In this document: one piece after another, positions 11,158 to 20,902 of the stretch | Position numbering within the stretch: the first letter of the stretch is position 1 | How the letters are laid out: the number at the start of each line of letters is the position of its first letter | Source: Siphonodentalium dalli | Taxonomy: Eukaryota > Mollusca > Scaphopoda > Gadilida > Siphonodentaliidae | DNA length: 64,000 nucleotides | Assembly: GCA_032622095.1 (NCBI GenBank) | Contig: CP136067.1 | Location: 45,675,549 to 45,739,548 of the forward strand | Direction of reading: 5' to 3' | Program-made: the position numbers and the translations under genes | The notes under the pieces: generated by a model | Seen by the model: only the letters and a program-made list of their open reading frames with translations | Told to the model about the DNA's origin: nothing | Databases searched by the model: none

Positions 11158-11371
11158 AGCGCTGGCCAGATACTTGCCGCACCCGAACACCATAATCACG
11201 TATAAAATGAAAATCGGACAGCACTTCCCCTCCCAAGGCGCTGGCCAGATACTTGCCCCACCCGAACCCCATATAAAATGAAAATCGGACAGCACTTCCC
11301 CTCCCAATGCGCTGGCCAGATACTTACCCCACCGAACATCATAATCATATATAAAATTAAAATCGGAACCC
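11158..11371. repeat. three-copy tandem repeat, 71-79 bp
   Basis: Units begin GCGCTGGCCAGATACTT near 11158, 11237 and 11308 and share 'ccccacccgaac', 'tataaaatgaaaatcgga' and 'cagcacttcccctccca'. Confidence 0.8.
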
Positions 11372-11681
11372 CATAATTACATATTATACTTGCCCCGTAT
11401 ACATAACGATAAAAATATGGTAACGGCATGATCAAGGTTACTATATAAGTATATTATTTAACACAAATAATATAAGTTAACTCCAATACATAGATTATAT
11501 TTCTAAATTACCTGTAATCTTGATAAGATCTTTGACCTGTGTCTTCAGAAGTAAAGACACAAAATGCGTCCAAATGTACAATGTATGTATTATTTTCAAA
11601 CAATGGCTGAATGCAGTCAAAGATAGACAACTCCCAAGAAGCCAAAGGCATATAGCGAGATTCCAGTTAGCTTAGATGTCA

Positions 11682-11700
11682 TGACGTCACAGTGACGTCA
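11682..11700. promoter_or_regulatory. paired CRE sites
   Basis: TGACGTCA occurs twice, 3 bp apart (TGACGTCACAGTGACGTCA). It lies upstream (on the minus strand) of the two exons inside the 9418-13254 element, where a promoter would be expected. CREB/ATF binding is the known meaning of TGACGTCA; use here is inferred. Confidence 0.4.
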
Positions 11701-12075
11701 CATCCCAAATTTTGGCCCTTTACTTGATATGTGATATGGTGGCCTCTTCTAAATATATATATGTTATATTCAACATAGGGGGTACTCGTTGATTCCTGCA
11801 ATGAATATAGGGCAGACTTTGAATAAGCCCATTCTCAATAATATATAATCGTTACCATGACAACAGAGCTATATATGTCATTGGCCATTCAACTTGTACC
11901 TTGCATTTCCCCGACAAGGTTTATCTGTTTGTGTAGCAAACTTAGATCTATGCACGCAGCTTTAACGAATCCAAAGCGAGATAAGTGGTTAAACGTAAGA
12001 ATTCCAGTTGTTGAAACCTCAATATTTGGCATGTATATTTAAGCCGTTGACAAGGCAACCGAACAACTTTGTGTG

Positions 12076-13145
12076 TTTTTACCCTCCTCCCTATTTTCCA
12101 CCCTTCTGATTGGCCCATGTGCTGTCACGTGCCGGGCGACAAATCACATTGTCGCCCGCTGACCCGGGAGACATTGTTTTTGTCGCCCGCCTGATGTTAT
12201 ATTGCAAGAATATCTCCAAACACACACTGCAGTAACTCATCTACTTCGCATCACGTACTAAAAAATCATAGATCTTATATACCCCACGGATTCGCAAAAT
12301 ACACCAGTTGTGGTGTTTGCTAATTTGCATATATTTAGTGAACACTAATATTCTTAAGTTTTAAGTTGATACTTTTATCGGACAAGCGTTATTATTTACT
12401 TTTTACATCGCAACATCTCGGTGATTCAATGTGTTCATGTCGACATTATGATGCAAGATTGAAAGAGAGGATCCCTTTAGTTTGGTTGGTTATACATGTT
12501 CGCTGGTAGACAACGTAATACATACGTTTGTCGCGAATGAATGGTACTGTACGCTTATCTTCCGCGATGTCTGCAATGTGATCATAGAAGTATTTTATGT
12601 GAGGATCGCCATGAGCACTGACACATATGAATGTACATTAATGAAATTGACAACTTCCCAATAGCTTTCGGGGAAGACCGTTATGAAATTAACATCGCGA
12701 GTAAATTGCGCGCACAAGACGACATTGCAGAAGACGAGAACACACATATATGGCTTATTGCTTTACATTGCATTGCCCGATATTGACGATTTGACCACCA
12801 AAATGGTCGTAAATAAACGCGGATTATCAAACGCTTAAAAGCTTGACTATCGTTTATGGAACAGAAATCATATGGGACGATAAGTAGTTACTGAAAATAT
12901 ACATAATCGGGAAAGAAAGCACTCATGACTCAGTGCAACATCGCGCGTGTGGATGGCAAGGATATTTTATGTGGTATAATCGGATAACAAAACAGTTGTT
13001 GCCCTTCTTCTCGGGAGACATTGAGATTTGTCACCCGCTCGAGAACGGAATGTCTCCCTCGGAGCTTCGCTCCTCGGGAGACATTCCGTTCTCGAGCGGG
13101 TGACAAATCTCAATGTCTCCCTCGACAACGGGCGACAACTGTATA
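12076..13145. mobile_element. ~1.07-kb insertion nested in the right inverted repeat
   Basis: Comparison with the left arm shows that the right arm is continuous up to 'ctttgtgtg' (12075) and resumes at 'atgtctaccc' (13146). The extra sequence starts with TTTTTACCCTCC and has a small hairpin near its left end (GGGCGACAA ... TTGTCGCCC, 12134-12157) and a very long one near its right end. No coding capacity is seen. Class unknown; boundaries are good to a few bases. Confidence 0.6.
13013..13121. repeat. 46-bp perfect palindrome (hairpin)
   Basis: Arms 13013-13058 and 13076-13121 are exact reverse complements (starting GGGAGACATTGAGATTTG). The 17-nt centre contains a further GGAGC-TTC-GCTCC mini-hairpin. 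Weaker pairing continues outward to about 12990 and 13143 (cagttgttgccc / gggcgacaactg). Confidence 0.9.
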
Positions 13146-13257
13146 ATGTCTACCCTAATTTTTTTTGAAAGCATATAACCTACTGATTGAAGTGCACATA
13201 TAGTCAGTTCTCCACATGAAAATCCTACGGGGGTCAATGGTGGGGCCAGTACTATAA

Positions 13258-14200
13258 CGCATGTTGAGATACCTCAGCTATCTGCACAAAGCTATGCAGC
13301 CACAGAAAAAAATATTCAGAGTCTCAATTGGTCATCTGATCCCAGTTTTCTACGACATCTGGTAGCACATTTCTCCTGTGATTTTCCAGCAACTCATGCC
13401 ATTTGGGCTCTGTTGATGCACGGCCCGACATAGTGTTAGCTATGTTTTTCAAGATTATCGATGCTGTTTGAGAATTTGTTTTACCTTCTCTGTCTTCAAT
13501 GTCATTAATGACATCCTTGAAAGTCTGCAGCGTGTCATTGGCATATTTTGTTGCCATATCTCTAATTTCAAGAACCCAATGTTGTCCATTATGTGAACCA
13601 GTAGCATGAAATCCCATGTATTTCTCGTCATACTTAAAAGTCTCATCACTGTAAAGTGTTGTATTTTCTTCGTGGCTGAAAACATCTGCCAGTTTTATTT
13701 GCGATAATCCAAACCTTTCGATATTCATGTTCCTTACTGTTTTCTCAGACGGGAGCTTTGATGCCTTCAAATCGACAAACTTCAAAACTGCTTCGATGAC
13801 CGGAGATATATGCGCAGTGCCTACATGGTGTTTAGCAATATGTAAACCATCTGTCTGAACTCAGTACTATAACAACCATTTTTCTCTTCTGTGGTAATAA
13901 ATTCTCGACAACGTAATCCTTCAACTTCTTCTTGTACCTCTTTCTACTCCTGGGCTATCTGATTGTTTTCTGATATCAGTCACATTCTTCCACCATGGCT
14001 GCTAATTCATCCTCCAGACTAAATATTTCAGTGGTCTCATCTGAGCTGACCTGGTTGCTACCAACAAGCCCCTCCAGCTTCGTTGCTTTATTCCTATGAT
14101 AGGATTCCCTTGATGTGGTTCTTTTCAGTTCCACGCGGGCTGTGCACAGCTTATTGGATTATATTGTTAATGAACTCCTTGTCTGCAATAACTGTACCCG
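13258..14200 (-). pseudogene. middle block of the split family gene (SDET / RASTE region)
   Basis: The longest open part is 13785-13324 (153 codons), ending at a TGA at 13323. It contains TLYSDETFKYDEKYMGFHAT, WVLEIRDMATKYANDTLQTF, NTMSGRASTEPKWHELL and NVLPDVVENWDQM. Upstream frames (14150-13830) supply a coiled coil and FRQMVYILL, joined only with frameshifts. Past the stop the frame continues EYFFLWLHSFVQIAEVSQHA up to the insertion point at 13257. The acidic SDE and the later D/E residues could be a catalytic set, but I cannot show it. Confidence 0.55.
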
Positions 14201-14320
14201 GGTATCAACATCTTGGTTCCTAGTCATAGTTAACAGTGGCTGATCGTCAGAAGTTTCCATTGTCACCGTTCTTTCAACTGTCAATAGTAGTTTTTCCCCA
14301 AATATCATAATCCTCCTTAC

Positions 14321-14599
14321 CTTGAGATTTACTTCTATTTTTTATCTGGTTAGAAGAAATCTTTTTCAGACGCATGGCAGATGATTCCAAAGTTGCCAAG
14401 TTGTGCTTTTCATTGGGACACAATCCCTTAAGACAAGCAGCACGTGCCTTAAATACATCGGCTGTATACTTATTTACTACATCTGTGTTAAATGGAAAAA
14501 GCCATTTTGACGATTCAGTCTTGACTACAAATTCAACTCTAAATTGTGAACAAATTTGTCAAAATATTTTGTGTGAATGTGCAGCACTAAGCTACATAT
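14321..14599 (-). CDS. N-terminal exon of the split family gene
   Basis: Lies between acceptor tccTTTATTTCAG and donor CAAG|GTAAGG on the minus strand. From about 14545 it is open and reads FVVKTESSKWLFPFNTDVV, NKYTADVFKARAACLKGLCP and a Lys/Ser-rich end (MRLKKISSNQIKNRSKSQ). An in-frame TGA lies further 5' inside the exon, so either translation starts late or the copy is damaged. The low-complexity basic tail and clear donor make this one of the better exon calls in the pseudogene. Confidence 0.5.
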
Positions 14600-14625
14600 C
14601 TGAAATAAAGGAAAAATTTAAATAA

Positions 14626-16379
14626 TAAAAATATATTAAGAGTGAAGGGAAGAGCTTAGTCACCTATGTTTAAGTTTATGCCACCAGCATTGTCTGATTA
14701 TGGCTAAAATAACACCAAAATGACTTGATATAATTGTCAAAATAAACACATATATCTTAATTGAAAAGCAGTTAAGCATATAATATAATAATTTAATGTA
14801 CTACGTATTTCGAATTTAAAATGTGACAAATGTCAAATCAATCAAGAAAGTATCATTGCGTAAACGCCGTAAACAATGTTTTGACAGCGCAACGCTTCCG
14901 CGACGTTACACGTGTTTTTATTTACGTTTTTCAGTACCGCCAGGCGGCTTTGTTTAATTGGCGGCTTTGTTTAATTTAGCGTCCATAAATAACAAGCGCG
15001 CATTAGCGCGATATTTCGGCCAACAGTACCATTTTCTGCAGATTCTGAGCTTTCATGCCATGTAAAAAAATTCTTGCAGCGATATTATGAATAAGTTTTA
15101 TGCTAAAATACAAATACGGTTGAGAACGGCAAAGTTTTTACAAACATGAATTTTCATTTACCTCATTTAAACAGCCTCGTTTCCGTCAAAAAATGGGTTA
15201 ATTTGTGACAATTTTTCGATACGTAGTGATGATGAAATATATTAATGCCGTGACCAAATTTCCAGGAACCGCGACACCTATGACGTAAGTTATAACCAAA
15301 AAAGGAATTAAGACCTTTAACCTCTTTAAAGGTCCCGCTGACAGAAAAAAAAAATGGCAGCGCCCTGATTACAAAAATGACCGCCGTGTCGAGTTTTAAA
15401 CTCTGTTATTGCGGGAAAAATCAATTACTCGCAAAGTATAAACTATCGATGGATTGCGTGTATCCTACAGATTATATTGATACCATTTTTGTAACAGTAC
15501 ATTACACTTATTTCTAGTTATGTCATTAAAAACTATGTCGAAATTTAACATTGAGCAGAATATAAGACAGCCCATAACGTAATTACGTTCCCGTCGCTAC
15601 TTTCAGAGAATATTCATCAAAGACATAATAGGTAGGCTTACATATGATTGGCCAGTGTTAGCGATGATGAATCACGGTAATTTAAACAGGTGTTTGGAAT
15701 AATAATCATTTATCACATCGATTGTGATGTTTTTAGCAAATACTCCACTCAAAAATATTTTTAAATACTGTGCAAACAATTATATTCAAATATACATTAT
15801 TGAGTTGCTTTTGTTATTATTTGTTCCCATATATAGCGTTTTAAGTGTTGGAAACTGTTATTTACACATAACATGAAGGCTACGTTTCCGTTTTCCAGAT
15901 GCTACTGTTCTTCACATAAAGTGATAGGCTACAATTCCTTCCAAATATCGCCGCGAAAATTGATGCAAACATCGAGAAGAATCTGAGTGGTTTGTTAACG
16001 TTCATGTATGTTGTTCAATAACGGTATTTGAGACGGAATAGTTTTATGATCTTGTTCGCTTTAGTTGGTTTGAATCAACTATAGTGACAGAGCAATGCCA
16101 TGCAGTCATTATTACGCCCTCTATGTTTTCTGTGAAGGTGTTTTTTACTTGCTAATGGAGCTATTGGCGAAATGATTAAAAAGGTACTTGGATATATACA
16201 GTTATGAGTTGGCCCTCTCTTAATTGATTCCGCGTAATCCTTCGAAGTCAATTCGATAGCTGGTGACAAATACTCGGGATTTGGGCTTGTTGACGACTGG
16301 AGAAACATATCCTGCATCAGACTGTTGCGGACGCACGTGATTCACATTTTCTCTCTTGGCTATATTTATCTTCTGTTCA
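14626..16379. other. AT-rich intergenic stretch
   Basis: No exon with splice signals and no clear element. It holds a two-copy 17-bp duplication (ggcggctttgtttaatt near 14944) and a short hairpin (acctttaacctctttaaaggt near 15317). Confidence 0.5.
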
Positions 16380-16682
16380 ACATATCGTCTCACAAATACG
16401 CACATAATCGACCTATAATGGTCGTTATTTCGTTTCATGGCGCGGGCCACACTGAAAAGACATGTTAAAGTACGTAAACCTGCAAAGGCGCGAGTTGGCT
16501 TAATTGTGTCATTGTCCGCACATAATCTACTTAGAACTGCCTCATTATAAGTCGATAATGTGACTTAAATGCTCTCATTTTCAGTACGTTATCGACTCAA
16601 AATGAGGCAATTCTAAGCAGATTATCTACCTAAAACAAGTTCTATTATAAACAGATAATGTGCGGATTTTCGATAGAACAGG
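16380..16682 (+). repeat. R340 stem-loop repeat, copy 1
   Basis: Starts 'caaatacgcacataatcgac' and ends 'gcggattttcgatagaacag'. The core folds: 16520-16558 pairs with 16589-16628 (ataatctacttagaactgcc against ggcaattctaagcagattat). A third related arm (16640-16665, ataaacagataatgtgcgg) could pair with the first instead. Non-coding. Confidence 0.75.
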
Positions 16683-16925
16683 CTGCTTTTTTGGCTATCT
16701 TTATCTTCTGTTGATTGAGAGGCTCGTGATTTACTTTTTCGATTTGTTTTTGTCCTTGGCCTTTTGGATAGCTTCAATTTCAGTTGATAAGTCTCTCATG
16801 TGCCTAATTAATAATAGTGGCAGCAAGATGATCAATTCTGAAGAAAATTTCGAACAGTCACTATTATTTTGAATTTTCCTCACAATTAATTTGAAAAAGA
16901 GTGAAATTGCCTTTGCTACTTTTAA

Positions 16926-17037
16926 CCTCTTCGCTGGTAAATTACTTTATGACGTAGTGTGCTGGGATGTTGACGTTATTGACATGGCGTGCACTTTTAC
17001 GTCCGTAATATTTACGAACGTCATAGCAGCGAAGAGG
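16926..17037. mobile_element. 112-bp mini-element with TTAA target sites
   Basis: Terminal inverted repeats CCTCTTCGCTG / CAGCGAAGAGG are flanked on both sides by TTAA (16922-16925 and 17038-17041). TTAA duplication is the known mark of piggyBac (and some Kolobok) elements, so this is likely a miniature piggyBac-like MITE. Confidence 0.7.
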
Positions 17038-17283
17038 TTAATTCAAGTATAAATCCCACCCAGCAATATTAATAGTTCACGATTATTAGGCACATGAGAG
17101 TATGCATATGTAATCATTCGAGTAAGTTCATCCAATTTGAATCAAACTGGAATACAGTATTCAGATGTAAATCAGTGTGTAGATTTCCATATTTGGTGTT
17201 GAACAAAATCCGAACATCCTCAAATCAAAACCATACGTTTTCCTAAATGCAGGAGGAAAACATGGTTTTTATTTGGTATGGAA

Positions 17284-18431
17284 CAGGTTTACACGATTAT
17301 GATTACGATTACTGATTACATTTTTCCAATGTAATCGATTATGATTACAATTACTTTAGTAAATGTAATCGATTACTTTTTGATTACATCTGATTACAAT
17401 TGTTGGTTTCCAACCATTTTGATCGCATATGAATAAATAATGAAATAATTCAAATTAACATGTCTAATATGATTGAATAAAGACATCAATGCATAACATG
17501 GAAACAAGAAACGACTGAAACAATAGAAAGATGCAAGCAAAAAACATAAAAACTTTTTTTTACATTTACATGTATTGGAAAGGTTTCATCATGAAGTTAT
17601 GCACCAACTTATTGGGAATACATTATGTTTTATTTGTATTTATTTATGTAAATAATTTTTAATATATTTTTAATTTTCTTACATGCATTCAAACGAACGC
17701 ATAATATTTATGAAAATATCACCAGAAACAATTATAAAATATTTGCATGTTCTGTTAGATTCAATTCCCATCACAATGAAGATAACATTAAGATTTATTT
17801 GATGATCATCATTTGTTAATCCTGATGAGGATTAAATTAGGCTTAACTCCATGGGTGCAGTAAATGACAAATCAGCTAATTGGGTCTACCGATGTACTTC
17901 ACACCTTCTTTGTTGAGTTATATAGTTAGCGCTATTGTACCAGTGTGACTTTACAGCCATTGTCTGCAGCAGTCCCAATTCAATTTAATCTTAATTGAAG
18001 TTGGCTACCCTATTTATTCATATTAGAACATTTCATTTGTCTGTATCACAAGTTTATTGCTATTCATACTGTATTCAACAATTGTGTGTTGTTATCTGTG
18101 TCCACTGCCAGAATGTACATACACACTGTTCCACTAACATAAGACATGACAAAATTGTATTAACTTGCTAATATGTTGTATGTATCTTTGCACACTCCAT
18201 AGTACCACAGTATGAGACTATGAGTATCCAATAGCCATCCATGTGGATATTTTAGTAAAAGTAATCAAAAAGTAATCAAAATGTAATCATGATTACATGT
18301 ACATTTGAAAGTAATCGATTACGATTACTTGTAATCAAGAAATGTCATTATTACTGATTACAGATGATTACTCCAAATTTTGTAATCGATTACTTTGATT
18401 ACAATTACTGATTACGATTACCCCAACCCTG
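17284..18431. mobile_element. hAT-like non-autonomous element, 1148 bp, 8-bp TSD
   Basis: Flanked by a perfect 8-bp duplication GTATGGAA (17276-17283 and 18432-18439). The right end reads inward CAGGGTTGGGGTAATCG; the left end, CAGGTTTACACGATTATG, is more diverged. Both subterminal regions are packed with GTAATCGATTAC-type words (17300-17400 and 18250-18425), as expected for transposase-binding subterminal repeats of hAT elements. No transposase is encoded. Confidence 0.85.
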
Positions 18432-18982
18432 GTATGGAAAGGGTTTCCCATATGTTTTTTTTCTAAATGCAGGAGAGGTTCAAATGTTCAAAATATCCAA
18501 AAATGCTGTTGAAAATTTGACCAAATTCTTCTCCCAGCAAAAGTCCAAATTAAGCCATCAACAGGCCTCAGATGTGCCCTCAGTGCATTAATTTTTTAAT
18601 TTTTTCGGGATATGCCTTTTCATTTCGTGCTGGGATTTTCATACTAAGATCACTAAAGTTCTATGGATTGTAAGGCCTGCTATATGGTCTCTTAGAAAGT
18701 TGATGGCTGAGTGACTCCTAGCTGCCCTAATGCTATTTTAAACACTTTGCAGCAGTTGAAGTGTTTGAAAATTCCTAATTGGACCCATAATTTATAAGCA
18801 GTGATTGTCTGCCAAGAACCCCGAGTGTATACCCACCCACCTTCTGTTGTGTGTGTTTTTTTTTTTTTATCTTTTTCAATACTCTGCTCTCCGTCAACTT
18901 CTCAACCTCCTTTACCTTCGTCTTTTGTCTGGTGAGGTTGTCACTGTCGGCAGGCTAGTTATTGATAGATTATACATATTGG

Positions 18983-19347
18983 TTAAAGGTACGAGAGGCC
19001 TTGGCGGTGGGTATGCTGTGAAAATATTTCCACCGGTCAAAAACCGCCACAAACCGAAAGAATATTAAAATGTAGACAGATTTTTACGTATACAAATAAG
19101 AAATATCGCATAAACAGTATGTTATTTTCATATGTTTGACGATTGTTATGTAAACAAAAGTATAAAAAGTCACTTTCCTGGTGTTTGTTTATATTATGAT
19201 GGTAAACATAAAGAGCGTTCTTTGTTGCTGAATTCCTATGGAACTAATAAAGAGCGTTTGTATAATTTGTGTGTGATTAGCCAGTAACACTGCTGTCTTC
19301 TGTAACACAATCGGTAAATGATCTTTGCAATACTCCAGGATGAGGAT
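18983..19347 (+). mobile_element. TTAAAGGYAC-family element, second copy
   Basis: Starts TTAAAGGTACGAGAGGCCTT. The stretch to about 19320 is the inverted match of 270-597, and 19310-19345 matches 43707-43740 inverted. It contains two 'taaagagcgtt' words. The right end is not clear. Confidence 0.55.
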
Positions 19348-19572
19348 GACGTCACGCGTTGAGTACGATCTGGGTATCAAACGATTTGGTAACCATCGGC
19401 CGTTATCTTTTGTGATTGGCTCCGTTTGAGAACATCAAGGGAGATAATTCGACCTCGTGTATTCGTAGTCGCCATTTTCACCACATTTGAGCAAGATTTC
19501 TTGAAGTCGATTTTGGACAATTTTGTCAAGACAACAGTATCGTTCATACCAAAAAAAAGAGCTCAGATATAG
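19348..19572 (+). promoter_or_regulatory. possible promoter and non-coding first exon
   Basis: Contains TGACGTCA (CRE, about 19348-19356), an inverted CCAAT box (gattggct near 19414), a YY1-like word (cgccattttc near 19470) and ends at a strong donor, ATATAG|GTGAGT (19573). This is the layout of a TATA-less promoter with a short 5' UTR exon on the plus strand. The next plus-strand exon candidate is at 20180. From 19573 to 20179 the sequence looks intronic. Confidence 0.35.
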
Positions 19573-20179
19573 GTGAGTATTCACCAATTGCATGTCTCAT
19601 ATTCTAATTGACTGTTAATTAAGCTGTTAAGTGTTATTCAACTTATTGACCGCAGCACGTGGTTTTCTAGATTTATATTTTTGTTCACTCAGGTTCACTT
19701 TCGAAATTTTGTCACTAAATTTTTATAAACAGTGGGGGAGTGATTTGTTCAATGTCAATGTGATTGTGAATGTTGTTTCATGTGTACAACTACAAATGAT
19801 GGGATTTCATTAAAAATTTCACAACTGCAATTCAGAAAATGCATTGCAAATGTTGAAAATTGGAAATCATTGTCATTGGATTTTTAGAAATGAGCATTGA
19901 TAATACTTAATAGGTTGGGATTTGGACTAAATTAGATAAAATATTATCAGGGTGTAGACCTATGTTTATGCAAATGATGGCAACCCACCAGCCCTACACT
20001 ATTTTTATTCTTGGATTACGCTAGAATATGGTTAAATATCCTATAAAGAATTTGAATTTATTATACTAGTAATAGTATAGTTGTCATTACTGGAAAGTAG
20101 AATGATTACTAAATAGAATAATAATAATACTGATAGTTATATTACATTTATGTCACAAGTTAATTGTTTGTTTTTGTAG

Positions 20180-20790
20180 CATTGGAAGTGTTCCATGTCA
20201 CGCTTGAACAATGCCGCTTGAAATTAGAGGGTCCTTTGAAGTATAATTTTGTTTGCCTCACAAACTCAAGTTTTTACAAGTTACTCTCGGGATCCAAATA
20301 ATATTAGGGGCGGAATAATAGTACAGGGGGAGCATTGCTTTGAAATTAAATAAAAGTACGGGGGTACAATAATAGTACGGGGGTATAATGTAAAAAAAAT
20401 TATCTACTACATTTACAAGTAATATAATTAAGATTGATTGGAAGGAGTGAAAATTGGTGACAAGAAATTTTCATCCTAAATCATTACAAATAAATTGTTT
20501 TTCAAAATTTCTGTTCAAGGTATGAGGCATCTGGACACAATTGCGTCTCAAAAATTATCTAATTTGCTTGAAATATTCAAGAGTTGATGTTCTGGTGTCA
20601 CCGTGTCGACAATGTGCTCAGTTTCTCAGATTTTATCTTTCTTCAAACTTCCCCCATTTGGGTCTGCACTTTTATTAACTTTCAATGGAATCCCCCCCCC
20701 CCCCTGCACTATTATTTGGGCCTGCACTTTTATTTGGAGCCCGAGAGTAAGTTTCGAAACCACGATACTATCAAAGCGAAAGAGGGTTGA
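20180..20790 (+). pseudogene. candidate small exon split by a 466-bp element
   Basis: After acceptor tttgtttttgtag a frame reads LEVFHVTLEQCRLKLEGPLK and YNFVCLTNSSFYKF. If the 466-bp element and one AAGTT are removed, it continues RNHDTIKAKEG to a TGA at 20788. A different frame downstream (to 20902) encodes an acidic stretch (STDSAESDCGNDYDSTSELE, SDAEVD). No domain is recognised. Coding status is uncertain; the acceptor and continuity across the element are the evidence. Confidence 0.3.
20283..20748. mobile_element. 466-bp inverted-repeat element with 5-bp AAGTT duplication
   Basis: Termini read inward ACTCTCGGGATCCAAATAA (left) and ACTCTCGGGCTCCAAATAA (right), flanked by AAGTT at 20278-20282 and 20749-20753. 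Subterminal words such as 'taatagtacaggggg' recur as 'taatagtgcaggggg' on the other side. A C13-14 run lies inside the right arm. Superfamily unknown. Confidence 0.75.
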
Positions 20791-20902
20791 CTCGACGGAT
20801 TCCGCTGAATCTGATTGCGGTAACGATTATGATTCCACTTCCGAGTTAGAACATTTAAGCGAGTCTGGTGGGCATGCGTTCTCAGACGCGGAAGTCGACT
20901 AA

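Larger units (their letters stand above)
9418..13254. mobile_element. 3.84-kb inverted-repeat DNA transposon inserted in the family gene
   Basis: Both termini read inward TAGTACTGGCCCC, followed by a long inverted repeat: 9418-9752 against 11849-12075 plus 13146-13254, about 85-90% alike by eye. The insert is flanked by TAA (9415-9417 and 13255-13257). Removing it with one TAA rejoins the surrounding minus-strand frame without a shift. A 3-bp TAA duplication fits PIF/Harbinger elements (known TSD TWA), but the terminal sequence does not prove the superfamily. The right arm is interrupted by a second insertion (12076-13145). The interior holds two in-phase minus-strand exons, a three-copy tandem repeat and a paired CRE site. 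Confidence 0.8.
7918..14599 (-). pseudogene. multi-copy gene family of unknown function, split by a transposon
   Basis: A minus-strand gene body runs from 14599 to the stop at 7918-7920 and is interrupted at 9418-13254 by an inserted element. Segment order from the N terminus: exon 14321-14599; a basic/coiled-coil stretch near 14150-13985 (SLEDELAAMVEECD); YSTEFRQMVYILL near 13850; the block from 13785 with KLPSEKTVRNMNIERFGLSQ and TLYSDETFKYDEKYM; then, beyond the insertion, EPGPIRLIRSGCKSF, LPLVSFRGNQLNIIFFNGAY, a KHNKCAERVFAYTDQLLRFKP block, a charged helix, and a C-terminal Tudor-like tail. From memory these blocks recur together in many uncharacterised proteins of marine invertebrates. 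I know no function for them. Stops (13323, 8604, about 9045) and frameshifts (about 13840, 9285, 7995) make this copy a pseudogene. A transposase role is possible but unproven. Confidence 0.6.
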
